DNA of 64,000 nucleotides from Alphaproteobacteria bacterium (GTDB taxonomy: Bacteria; Pseudomonadota; Alphaproteobacteria; Ferrovibrionales; Ferrovibrionaceae): NCBI GenBank assembly GCA_947473805.1, contig CANJGB010000006.1, forward strand, positions 59,938 through 123,937. Direction: 5' to 3'. Position numbers and translations under genes: made by a program. The notes under the pieces were generated by a model. The model had not been told where the DNA came from. It did not search any database and worked only from the letters and a program-made list of their open reading frames with translations. How positions within the stretch are numbered: the first letter of the stretch is position 1; each line of letters opens with the position of its first letter. Shown here piece after piece: positions 18,446-26,077 of the stretch.

Positions 18446-19612
18446 TTATGGAACTGTCTGCGCGTCCGGCGCAACGGCGATGGAGCCGGTCCAGCTTTCC
18501 GCATAGCCAGCGATTTCCGTGCCCGCCGGCAGATCGGCAATTTCCAGCGCATCGCGCGTATCGATCATCACCGAATAGCTTTCCAGCATTTTCAGCGGGT
18601 GCTCGAACATGTGCGGCAAGGCCTCCGGGTGGGGGCCATGGACCACACCACTGGGATGGAAGGTCATCGTCCCCTCGCCCACAATGGCGCTGCGGCCGCG
18701 CAGCCGGCCCCGGTGGTAGAACACCACCTCGTCATAGTCGTCATTGCTGTGGAAGAACGGCAGTTTCATCGCGCCGGGCTCGCTCTCCATTGGCCGTGGC
18801 GCGAGCGTGCAGATCACGAAGCGGTCGCTGAGGAACGTCGTGTGCGCCGATGGCGGCAGGTGCACGCGGTGGCTGGTGACCGGGCGGAAGTCACGCACGT
18901 TCAGCCGCACGGGATAAAGGTCACCTTTCCACGACACGGCATCCAGCGGATTGAACGGGAAGGTCACGACGGTCTGCGCATTGCGCCGCTTCACCCGGAC
19001 CTGCCACGGGCCGGCCTTGCGCTGGTCGCGGAAGGCGCCGTCCAGTTCGGGCCGCGCCAGCACGCCGGGATCGAACAGGGCATGCCGGCCCAGCATGCCG
19101 CGGTCCGGCAGGCGGTAGGATGCGTTGGTCGATTCCACCAGCAGCGCCTCGACCGGGCCATCGCTTTCGATGCGCCACATCGTGCCGCGCGGAAGGACAA
19201 GATAGTCCCCGGATTCAAACGGCAAGTGGCCGAAATCGCAGAACAGGCTGCCGGCGCCCTGGTGAATGAAGACCAGTTCGTCACCGTCGCCGTTGCGCAC
19301 GAGGTGATCCATTGATCCCTCGGCGCGCCAGTAACGTACGCGCACATGGGCATTGTGCATCAGGGGCTGGGCGTCCCATGGCGAGGCGGCGGGCGTCGCC
19401 GTGCTGGCCGGATTGAAGGCGCGCGGCTTTGCGGCGCCCTCGATGGACGACCAGGCGTTCGGCGGGTTGCGGTGATAGACGTGACTGGCGGCGCCGAAAA
19501 AGCCCTCGCGGCCGATCTCGCGCTCATAGGTGTCGCGGGCGAAGTCCACATGGGCCTGGGTCGTGGCGCCGCCTTCGTTGTGCGGTCGCGCGAAGTTCCA
19601 CGTGGGGGCCAT
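18446..19612 (-). CDS. Homogentisate 1,2-dioxygenase-family ring-cleavage enzyme
   Basis: A 388-aa protein of the HmgA fold, shorter than typical HmgA (about 430). The iron site is visible as FHSNDDYDEVVFYHRG (H288, E295) and FHPSGVVHGPHPE (H325). The spacing H-x6-E resembles the actinobacterial/Bacillus branch rather than the H-x5-E of Pseudomonas HmgA. GGAGGCC precedes the ATG. It is followed by a FAD monooxygenase and a hydrolase instead of the usual fumarylacetoacetase and maleylacetoacetate isomerase, so the true substrate may not be homogentisate. An IclR-type operator lies directly upstream. Confidence 0.85.
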   Translation of the reverse strand: MAPTWNFARPHNEGGATTQAHVDFARDTYEREIGREGFFGAASHVYHRNPPNAWSSIEGAAKPRAFNPASTATPAASPWDAQPLMHNAHVRVRYWRAEGSMDHLVRNGDGDELVFIHQGAGSLFCDFGHLPFESGDYLVLPRGTMWRIESDGPVEALLVESTNASYRLPDRGMLGRHALFDPGVLARPELDGAFRDQRKAGPWQVRVKRRNAQTVVTFPFNPLDAVSWKGDLYPVRLNVRDFRPVTSHRVHLPPSAHTTFLSDRFVICTLAPRPMESEPGAMKLPFFHSNDDYDEVVFYHRGRLRGRSAIVGEGTMTFHPSGVVHGPHPEALPHMFEHPLKMLESYSVMIDTRDALEIADLPAGTEIAGYAESWTGSIAVAPDAQTVP

Positions 19613-19628
19613 GGCCTCCTCCCGAATG

Positions 19629-19652
19629 TTCGTATAGCGAACTTTTGTTCGT
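19629..19652 (-). promoter_or_regulatory. Probable IclR-family operator
   Basis: GTTCG-TATAG-CGAAC (19629-19643) is a perfect 5+5 palindrome, and a third GTTCG copy follows at 19648-19652. The palindrome-plus-third-repeat layout, and the GTTCG...CGAAC core, resemble operators of PcaU/PcaR-type IclR regulators. It lies 17 nt upstream of the dioxygenase start and just after the IclR gene that reads the same way, so it probably controls the dioxygenase - monooxygenase - hydrolase genes. Confidence 0.65.
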
Positions 19653-19680
19653 TAATAGTACGTCGACGCCACGCGCAGGG

Positions 19681-20451
19681 TCAACCCGACCGGCCGCGCG
19701 CAATGCCCGTGGCGGCGGCGCGCAGCACCGGCAGAATCCGCTTCACCATGTCGCCCTTCGTCACCCGGTTCGCGTGCGCACTGACGTTCAGTGCCGCAGT
19801 CACCCGACCATCCGCGCCTACGACCGGAACCGCAACGGCGCGGGCGCCATCGACATATTCCTGGTCGGCCACGGCATAACCATCCGCCTTCACCTCGGCC
19901 AGGATGCGGCGCAGCGCCTTTTCGGCCACCACCGTATGCGGGGTGTAACGCTGGCGCGGCCCCGCGGCAAAATAGGCATCGAGGTCAACCGGCGGCAGGC
20001 CAGCCAGTAGCACGCGCCCCATGGCGGTGGGATAGGCCGGCAGGCGGCGGCCGACACTGACAGGCACGTACATCAGATGTCGCGGCGGCACCTGCGCCAC
20101 ATAGACGACATCGGGGCTGTCAAAAACCGAGAGCGAGCAAGCCTCTCCCACCTCCTCCACCACGCCTTTCAGCACCGGCTGTGCCATGTCGCGCAGGTCG
20201 AGCGAGGACAGGAACGTGTAGCCGAGGTCGAGGACGCGGGCGGTGAGCGAGAAGCGGCGGCCATCGGCCCGCACATAACCGAGGGATTCCAGCGTCAGCA
20301 GGAAGCGGCGCGCCGTGGCGCGGTTCAAGTCCATGTGCGCCGCCACCTGGGACAGGGTCAGCTCGCGCGTCTCTGGCCCGAAGCAGCGCAGCACCGCAAG
20401 GCCGCGGGCCAGGGCGGTGACGAAATCGGGAGAGGTCTCATCGATCGGCAT
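19681..20451 (-). CDS. IclR-family transcriptional regulator
   Basis: A 256-aa regulator. The winged helix-turn-helix is at about residues 28-60 (LSQVAAHMDLNRATARRFLLTLESLGYV), and the IclR effector domain at about 80-250 (SVFDSPDVVYVAQVPPR, YPTAMGRVLLAG, DGYAVADQEYVDGARAVAVPV, VSAHANRV). It most resembles the PcaR/PobR branch that senses aromatic acids. It stands upstream of the HmgA-like cluster in the same direction, with a matching palindrome in the 68-nt spacer, so it is the likely pathway activator or repressor. The start ATG is at 20451. Confidence 0.92.
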   Translation of the reverse strand: MPIDETSPDFVTALARGLAVLRCFGPETRELTLSQVAAHMDLNRATARRFLLTLESLGYVRADGRRFSLTARVLDLGYTFLSSLDLRDMAQPVLKGVVEEVGEACSLSVFDSPDVVYVAQVPPRHLMYVPVSVGRRLPAYPTAMGRVLLAGLPPVDLDAYFAAGPRQRYTPHTVVAEKALRRILAEVKADGYAVADQEYVDGARAVAVPVVGADGRVTAALNVSAHANRVTKGDMVKRILPVLRAAATGIARGRSG

Positions 20452-20488
20452 TGCGCGTCATTCTAGCGGCGCGCCGCGGCAGAGGCCC

Positions 20489-20527
20489 AAAAAGAAACGG
20501 GCGCCCCTGCCGAAGCAAGGACGCCCG
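20489..20527 (-). terminator. Strong intrinsic terminator of the cold-shock gene
   Basis: On the minus strand a roughly 12-bp stem (GGGCG...CGCCC at its base) closes on a TTCG tetraloop and is followed by GTTTCTTTTT. It lies 54 nt beyond the cold-shock stop and 37 nt before the IclR start, so it separates the two minus-strand genes. Confidence 0.9.
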
Positions 20528-20580
20528 CAACTCACGTGACCAGCGGACTCTGGCGCGCGAGGCGCCCGGGTCCAGCCGGA

Positions 20581-20784
20581 TCAGGCCGCCTTGAGGTTCG
20601 CGGCGGCGCTCTTGCCGCGCTCGTTCACGACGTCATAGCTGATCTTCTGGCCTTCCTGGAGCGAGCCCAGATCCGAACGCTCGACCGCACTGATGTGCAC
20701 GAACACGTCCTTCGAGCCGTCGCTCGGCTGGATGAAGCCGAAGCCCTTGGTGGGGTTGAACCATTTCACGGTGCCGATAGCCAT
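20581..20784 (-). CDS. Cold-shock protein (CspA family)
   Basis: A 67-aa single cold-shock domain that binds single-stranded RNA and DNA. RNP1 (KGFGFIQP, residues 13-20) and RNP2 (VFVHIS, 27-32) are intact, as is the N-terminal GTVKWFNPTKG. The length is exactly that of the family. The ATG at 20784 follows AGGAGAA. Upstream is a long leader with a possible promoter near 20960-20989, typical for cold-shock mRNAs whose 5' UTR controls translation. It is monocistronic between two clear boundaries. Confidence 0.96.
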   Translation of the reverse strand: MAIGTVKWFNPTKGFGFIQPSDGSKDVFVHISAVERSDLGSLQEGQKISYDVVNERGKSAAANLKAA

Positions 20785-21238
20785 AGTAGTTCTCCTTGCA
20801 TGCACGCGCATGCGTTTAGCGACCGCCCGACGATCGGGCGGCGTTAGCGTCTCAACCTGGTTTTTGGAGGATCGTCCGGACCAGCGCGGCGTGCGTCTCA
20901 AGGAGGGCGGGCAGCGATGGTGTAGGCAAAGTCATGCCAAAACTCGATTGCAACATCGCCATAGGTGGGGTCTAGCGGTCCGAAGTCAAGCACTATCGCC
21001 GGACGACCACAGGCTGCCGACAGCCGTTTTTAGCGATATTTGCCCGCTTTTCATGGGCTTTTTTGACGCCGCATATACGCCGCCCGAAGGGCCGAACTCC
21101 GCGCTGAAGATTTTTTTCGGCCGCGGTGTGACGAAAGCGAGACTTTCACGTTGTCTGCCATCGTCCGGGGGACGCCGACATTCCGCATACGTCAGGTGCC
21201 GGCACTTGAGTTTGAATTGCCGGGAACCGGGAGCTGGG
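20785..21238. other. Divergent intergenic region of cold-shock gene and kinase cassette
   Basis: 454 nt without a convincing gene. On the minus strand TTGACT (complement of 20984-20989) and CTATGG (complement of 20959-20964) are 19 bp apart, a weak sigma-70-like promoter that would give the cold-shock mRNA a leader of roughly 160 nt. On the plus strand open frames reach into the kinase gene but lack start signals before 21239. T-rich stretches near 21022-21062 are noted without a clear hairpin. Confidence 0.45.
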
Positions 21239-22033
21239 GTGAATAGACGCGAAACCGACCTTCTGGCCGAACTGGAAGCGCTCAAACGGGCGGTGCAGGA
21301 CCGCGACGATTTCATCGCCGTCGCAGCCCATGAACTGCGCAATCCGATGACGCCACTGCTGGCGCGCCTGGAACGCCTGATGCGGCGCGCGGACCGGCTG
21401 CGCGGCACGGAAGCGGACGAAATCTTGGCCGACCTGACCGAACTCGAAACGGCTGCCCATGCCTTTCTGCGGCGCGCCACGCTGCTGCTCGACGTTTCTC
21501 GCGTGGCATCGGGAAATTTCAGTGTCGAGCGCGGACGGGTCGACCTGTCCGCGACGGTCCGCGATGTTCTGGATGAAGTCCGGACGGCTGCCCTCTACGC
21601 CGGCAGCACCATTGAGGCGCAGCTTGATAGCCTGGTCACGGGTCATTGGGATGGCCTCGCCATCCGCCAGATCGTCGAAAACCTGGTTTCCAATGCCATC
21701 AAGTACGGCGACGGGAAGCAAATCCATGTGCACGTCGAATATTTCGACAACGATGCCCGGCTGACGGTTGTAGACTACGGCATCGGCATCCCGGCCGCGG
21801 ATCAGGCGCGGATCTTCGAACGGTTTGAGCGCGCCGTCCCTGACCACGCCCTGGGTCACCATGGCGGATTCGGCGTCGGTCTGTGGCTGTCGCAGCGGCT
21901 GGCGAATGCGTTGGGCGGCGACATTTCAGTGACCAGTGCGCCCGGGGATGGTTCGACTTTCACGCTCACGCTACCCTTGGAAGGCACCGCGCAACGCGCC
22001 CCCAGTGAACCGAGTTCCTCATGCAGAAACTAG
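21239..22033 (+). CDS. Soluble sensor histidine kinase (HisKA + HATPase)
   Basis: A 264-aa cytoplasmic kinase without membrane segments or an obvious sensor domain. The phospho-acceptor is H31 in AAHELRNPMTPL, the N-box is ENLVSNAIKYG, then DYGIGIP, GGFGVGLWLSQRL and the G2 box GDGSTFTLTLP. The GTG at 21239 has GGGAGCTGGG upstream; the frame continues open upstream but without start signals. It overlaps the KaiC-like gene by 13 nt. With that ATPase and the following receiver it forms a three-gene signalling cassette, where the ATPase probably provides the input. Confidence 0.88.
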   Translation: MNRRETDLLAELEALKRAVQDRDDFIAVAAHELRNPMTPLLARLERLMRRADRLRGTEADEILADLTELETAAHAFLRRATLLLDVSRVASGNFSVERGRVDLSATVRDVLDEVRTAALYAGSTIEAQLDSLVTGHWDGLAIRQIVENLVSNAIKYGDGKQIHVHVEYFDNDARLTVVDYGIGIPAADQARIFERFERAVPDHALGHHGGFGVGLWLSQRLANALGGDISVTSAPGDGSTFTLTLPLEGTAQRAPSEPSSSCRN

Positions 22034-22869
22034 AACGACTCCCAACGGGCATTCCCAATCTCGACGACATTCTGCAGGGCGGCGTACCGCGCGGCGGCGT
22101 TTTCATCGTGCAGGGCCAGCCCGGCGCCGGCAAAACCATTTTCGGCAACCAGGTGTGCTTCCACCATGTCGCGGGCGGCGGGCGCGCGCTTTACATCACG
22201 CTTCTGGCGGAAAGCCATGCGCGCATGCTGACCCATATCGGCCAGTTGTCGTTTTTCGACGAGGGGGCAATCCCGGGCAAGCTTTACTATATCAGCGCTT
22301 TCCGCACGCTGGAGGACGAGGGCCTGAAGGGGCTGTTGACCCTGCTGCGCCGCGAGATGCGCGCCCACGATGCCGACCTGATGGTGCTCGACGGCCTGGT
22401 CGCGGTTGAGGAAAGCGCCGGTTCGGCGCGGGAGTTCAAGAAGTTCATCCACGACCTGCAGTCGCAGGCCTCCATGGCCGACTGCACCATTTTCCTGCTG
22501 ACCGGCGTGGCCGACTATGCGGCGTCACCAGAACACACAATGGTTGACGGCGTTATCGAGTTCCAGAGCCGGCTGTACGGACGCCGAGCCGAGCGCGAAC
22601 TGCAGATCCGCAAGCTGCGCGGCGGTGGCTTCCTGCGCGGCCAGCACTCGTTTCACATCAGCGACGCGGGCATCGCCGTCTATCCCCGCCTCGAGGCCTA
22701 TCTCGCGCGCCCCAGCCAGCCGGACGAGCGGCTGGATACGGCAATCGCGAGCGGTATCGCAGTACTGGACGAGATGGCCGGTGGCGGCCTGCCCAAAGGC
22801 TCGGCCACGATCATTGTCGGGCCGTCCGGCATCGGAAAGACGACCCTGGGCCTGCATTTCCTGGGATAG
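22021..22869 (+). CDS. KaiC-like RecA-family ATPase, N-terminal part (gene interrupted by amber codon)
   Basis: 282 codons encode the complete first RecA/KaiC domain (Walker A GQPGAGKT at residues 32-39, Walker B DADLMVLDG near 118-125) and the beginning of a second domain with its own Walker A, GPSGIGKT (267-274). A TAG at codon 283 stops the frame eight codons after that motif. The same frame continues without another stop to 23475 with the rest of the second domain. A full double-domain KaiC-like protein would be about 484 aa. The break is a single in-frame stop (a C-to-T change from CAG would suffice), not a frameshift. Confidence 0.85.
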   Translation: MQKLERLPTGIPNLDDILQGGVPRGGVFIVQGQPGAGKTIFGNQVCFHHVAGGGRALYITLLAESHARMLTHIGQLSFFDEGAIPGKLYYISAFRTLEDEGLKGLLTLLRREMRAHDADLMVLDGLVAVEESAGSAREFKKFIHDLQSQASMADCTIFLLTGVADYAASPEHTMVDGVIEFQSRLYGRRAERELQIRKLRGGGFLRGQHSFHISDAGIAVYPRLEAYLARPSQPDERLDTAIASGIAVLDEMAGGGLPKGSATIIVGPSGIGKTTLGLHFLG

Positions 22870-22893
22870 TCGAGTGCGGACGAACCGGGCCTC

Positions 22894-23475
22894 ATGTTCG
22901 GGTTCTACGAGACGCGGAACGCGCTGCTGAGCAAGGCCGCTGCCTTGGGCCTGCCGGCAGGGGCATTGATCGAAAGTGGACAGGTCGAACTATTGTGGCA
23001 GCCGGCGACCGAGGCACTGATCGACGAACTCTGCCATCGTCTGGTCGATACCGTGCGGCGGCGCAAGATCAAGCGGCTGTTCATCGACGGACTGGGCGGG
23101 TTTGAAAAGCTTGCAGTCGAGCCGGCGCGCCTCGGCCGCATCTTCTCCGCCCTGTCAAACGAGTTCCGCGCGCTGGGCGTGACAGCCGTTTATTCCGCTG
23201 AAATGCGGCTGGGCGACGACGGCGCCGCGCTGCGCGAGCTTGAAGTGCACGGCGTCTCAAGCATTGCGGAAAACATCGTGATGATGCGCTACCTGGGCAT
23301 GCGCTCAAGCCTGCACCGCCTTATTTCGGTGCTGAAAGTGCGTGACGCACGGGTCGACGATGCTTTGCGCAAGTTCATCATCGGACCCGGCGGCATCACC
23401 ATCGAGAACGACCACCACAGCGCGGAGCAGTTGCTCGCCGAGCCAAAACACCGAAATCTTCGACACTACCCGTAA
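22894..23475 (+). CDS. KaiC-like ATPase, C-terminal part after the amber codon
   Basis: The in-frame continuation of the preceding gene. The first ATG after the stop is at 22894 (MFGFYETRNALLSK), giving 193 aa with the remaining second RecA domain: Walker B RRKIKRLFIDGLGG, then ENIVMMRYLGM and LISVLKVRDARVDD, a typical KaiC-like C-terminus. It lacks Walker A, so alone it cannot bind ATP normally. There is no clear ribosome-binding site before the ATG, so separate translation is doubtful. It is either a pseudogene piece, a readthrough product, or the result of a base-calling error. Confidence 0.65.
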   Translation: MFGFYETRNALLSKAAALGLPAGALIESGQVELLWQPATEALIDELCHRLVDTVRRRKIKRLFIDGLGGFEKLAVEPARLGRIFSALSNEFRALGVTAVYSAEMRLGDDGAALRELEVHGVSSIAENIVMMRYLGMRSSLHRLISVLKVRDARVDDALRKFIIGPGGITIENDHHSAEQLLAEPKHRNLRHYP

Positions 23476-23514
23476 CACACTGGACAGCGAGCAACAGGCA
23501 GCTATCTCCGTATC

Positions 23515-23889
23515 ATGCAAACAGTCCTCGTCATCGACGACGAATACGGCATCGCTGAGGTACTCGAGGCGACCTTGCTGGACGAGGGCTATCGCGTGCT
23601 CGTTGCCATCAACGGGCGACAGGGACTGGAGCGCCTCCAGGAGACGCCCGCCGATATCATCCTGCTCGACTTCATGATGCCGGTCATGGACGGTCCGGCG
23701 ACGCTGAAGGCGCTGGCCGCGAACCCGGCCTATGCCGCGATCCCGGTCGTCGTGATGAGCTCGCTGCCGGAGGACTCCGTCGCTGCGCGCAGCAACGGTG
23801 GCTACGCGGCATACCTGCGCAAGCCGTTCCGCCTGCAGGCCGTCCTCGACAAGATCGCGGAAATCCTGGCCGCACGTAAGCGCAGTTGA
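23515..23889 (+). CDS. Single-domain response regulator
   Basis: A 124-aa CheY-like receiver with no output domain. The acidic pocket is VIDDE (residues 7-10), the phosphorylation site D52 in ILLDFMMPVMDG, the Thr/Ser position in VVVMSS and the lysine in YLRKPFR. It lies 39 nt after the KaiC-like reading frame and is the natural phosphoryl acceptor of the histidine kinase at 21239. Its stop is 4 nt from the convergent CoA-transferase gene. A downstream partner protein is not evident here. Confidence 0.92.
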   Translation: MQTVLVIDDEYGIAEVLEATLLDEGYRVLVAINGRQGLERLQETPADIILLDFMMPVMDGPATLKALAANPAYAAIPVVVMSSLPEDSVAARSNGGYAAYLRKPFRLQAVLDKIAEILAARKRS

Positions 23890-23893
23890 CCGC

Positions 23894-25150
23894 TTAAGTC
23901 CGCACCACCTTCGCCTCGCGCAGCTTCTGGATCGCCGCATCGTCCAGGCCCAGAAACTCGCGCAAGATAACGTCCGTATGTTCGCCGATGCCGGGAAACC
24001 AGGCGTCAGGTCCCTCCTGCGCCTTCGACATCTTGATCGGATTGCCGGCCACGAGGATCGGCGGCCCGTCGCCATCGGGACGTGGCAGTTCGACCACCAT
24101 GTGATGGCTGTCGACATGCGGGTCGCGCAGCAGATCCTCGGTGTTGTTGCAAGGTGCGGCGGCCACGCCGGCCTCGGCCAGGAGAGTCGCCGCTTCCAGC
24201 TTGCCGACGGTGCGGCTCCACTGTTCGACGATGGGACGGATCACGGTTTCGGTATGGTCGTACCAGCCCTGGCGGCTGGCGAGGCGCGGATCATTCAGCA
24301 GTTCCGGATGGCCGATGATGTTGGCGAAGCGGGCGAACTGGTGTTCGCGCGGCACGAACACCGTCATCCAGCCGTCCTTGCAGCGAAAGCTGGTGAGCAG
24401 CACCGGGTTGCGCAGTTCCTCGTTCTCGTCCTTGCGCAGGCCCAGCGACCAGAAGTTCAGCATCACCTCGTTGAGCGAGACCATGGAATCGTACATCGAC
24501 ATGTCGATGTACTGCCCCTCGCCCATGCGGTCGCGGTGATGCAGTGCGGCCAGCACGCCGATCATCCCGAACAGGCCGGTCACGGTGTCCCCCATGCCGG
24601 TCGTGGGGTTGACCAGCGGCGGCTGGTTCGGCGCCCGGATATGGTCGTAGATGCCGCTCATCGCCTCGGCCACGGCGGCATAGGCCGGCCACTTCTTGTA
24701 CGGCGATGTGCCCGTCTGGCCGAAGCCCGATACCGACAGGTAGACGATGCGCTTGTTGCGGGCGTCGCACGCCGCGTAGCCCAGACCGTATTTCTCCGCC
24801 CGCCCGGGCCCGAGGTTTTCACACACCACGTCGAAGCGCGGCATCATGTCGAGCAGCAGATCGCGGCCCTTGGGATTGCGGATGTCCACCGCCAGGCTGC
24901 GCTTGTTCAGATTGTAGCGCATGAAGGTGTGGCCCATGTCGAAGCCGCGGTCGACCACTTTGGGCTGCGAGGCGCGCGAGGCATCGCCGCGTTCGGGGTC
25001 TTCGACCTTCACCACATCGGCACCAAGGCGGGCGAGGATCAGGGTCGCGAACGGCAGCGCCTGCATCTGTTCCAGCGCCAATACCCGCACGCCCTCCAGC
25101 GGGCGCCCGTATTTCGCCGCTGCGTCGTTGAACGATTCGCCCAGCTTCAT
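23894..25150 (-). CDS. CaiB/BaiF-family CoA transferase
   Basis: A 418-aa class III CoA transferase, the normal length. It begins with PLEGVRVLALEQMQALPFATLILARLGADVVKVE, the family signature, and has the NPTTGMGDTVTG block with the likely catalytic Asp that forms the acyl anhydride. It would move CoA between two carboxylic acids. The ATG at 25150 follows GGGAGGAAAAGG. It is divergent from a crotonase and a dienoyl-CoA-reductase-like SDR with 127 nt between, so the three genes probably serve one acyl-CoA degradation step series. Donor and acceptor acids are unknown. Confidence 0.92.
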   Translation of the reverse strand: MKLGESFNDAAAKYGRPLEGVRVLALEQMQALPFATLILARLGADVVKVEDPERGDASRASQPKVVDRGFDMGHTFMRYNLNKRSLAVDIRNPKGRDLLLDMMPRFDVVCENLGPGRAEKYGLGYAACDARNKRIVYLSVSGFGQTGTSPYKKWPAYAAVAEAMSGIYDHIRAPNQPPLVNPTTGMGDTVTGLFGMIGVLAALHHRDRMGEGQYIDMSMYDSMVSLNEVMLNFWSLGLRKDENEELRNPVLLTSFRCKDGWMTVFVPREHQFARFANIIGHPELLNDPRLASRQGWYDHTETVIRPIVEQWSRTVGKLEAATLLAEAGVAAAPCNNTEDLLRDPHVDSHHMVVELPRPDGDGPPILVAGNPIKMSKAQEGPDAWFPGIGEHTDVILREFLGLDDAAIQKLREAKVVRT

Positions 25151-25277
25151 GCCTTTTCCTCCCGGCGGGGATGATAGCAAATAGGGCCCGGGGTTCGAGC
25201 ATCGTTTTGCTCCGCGGTGATTGCGCCGGCAGCAACGGGCGGCCAAAATGGGCGCGACGAACCTCGGGAGGAACGAC

Positions 25278-26057
25278 ATGGCCGGTACGGTCAGGCTTGA
25301 TTATGACGGCGCCATTGCCGTGATCACCAACGACAATCCGGCCAAGCACAATGCGTGCGACGACGCAATGGACTTCCGCCTGTGGGAAATCCTGGGCGAG
25401 CTGCAGGAGCGCCGCGACATCCGCGCCGTCATCTGGCGCGGAGAGGGCAAGTCGTTCTCGTCCGGACGCGATGTCGCGGCCCTGGGTGGCGGCCAGGTGA
25501 CGCTGAGCCACCACGAACTGATGAGCCAAGGCCATCGCGGTATCCGCCAGCTGATGGACCTGCCCGCCCCGGTGATTGCGGCGTTGAAGGGTTGGGTGAT
25601 CGGCGGCTCGTTCGAGCGGGCCCTGCTGTGCGACCTCAGGATCGCTGCCGAAGGAACCCGGATGATGCTGCCCGAGGTCAACCACGGCGTCATCCCCGAC
25701 ACCGGCGGCGTGGCGCGCCTGTTCCAGATGTGCGGCCCGGGTGTCGCCAGCGACCTGGTATTGACCGGGAGGGTGATGGAGGCACCGGAGGCCTATGGCC
25801 ATGGCATCGTCTCGCGGCTGGTGAAGCCGGAGGCACTGGACGACACTGCGTGGGAGATCGCCCGCCATATCGCGGCCCGGCCGGCGGTCACGGTGAAGAT
25901 GGCGCGGCGGGTCATCCGTCACCTCGGTGAAGCAGCCGTGCGCGCGTCGATGGCCGAGGAGCTGATTGGCCAGACATTCATCGTGAAGTCGGATGACTTC
26001 ACCGAGTTCCGCAGATCCAGGATCGAGAAGCGCGATCCCCGCTACACCGGCAGCTGA
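25278..26057 (+). CDS. Enoyl-CoA hydratase/isomerase family protein
   Basis: A 259-aa crotonase-fold enzyme. The oxyanion region is GKSFSSGRDVAAL, followed by KGWVIGGSFERALLCD, where E is the first crotonase glutamate, and PEVNHGVIPDTGG, where PE supplies the second. Both catalytic glutamates therefore appear present, favouring hydratase activity. GGGAGGAACGAC precedes the ATG at 25278. It is followed 20 nt later by a dienoyl-CoA-reductase-like SDR and is divergent from a CaiB-type transferase. Confidence 0.9.
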   Translation: MAGTVRLDYDGAIAVITNDNPAKHNACDDAMDFRLWEILGELQERRDIRAVIWRGEGKSFSSGRDVAALGGGQVTLSHHELMSQGHRGIRQLMDLPAPVIAALKGWVIGGSFERALLCDLRIAAEGTRMMLPEVNHGVIPDTGGVARLFQMCGPGVASDLVLTGRVMEAPEAYGHGIVSRLVKPEALDDTAWEIARHIAARPAVTVKMARRVIRHLGEAAVRASMAEELIGQTFIVKSDDFTEFRRSRIEKRDPRYTGS

Positions 26058-26077
26058 CGCGCAGGAAAGGTCTGACA

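Noticed and set aside
21022..21062. Plus-strand terminator before the kinase cassette (GCCC...GGGC followed by T6)
   Set aside because: Only four base pairs with a nine-nt loop and no gene upstream on that strand; probably a chance T-run.
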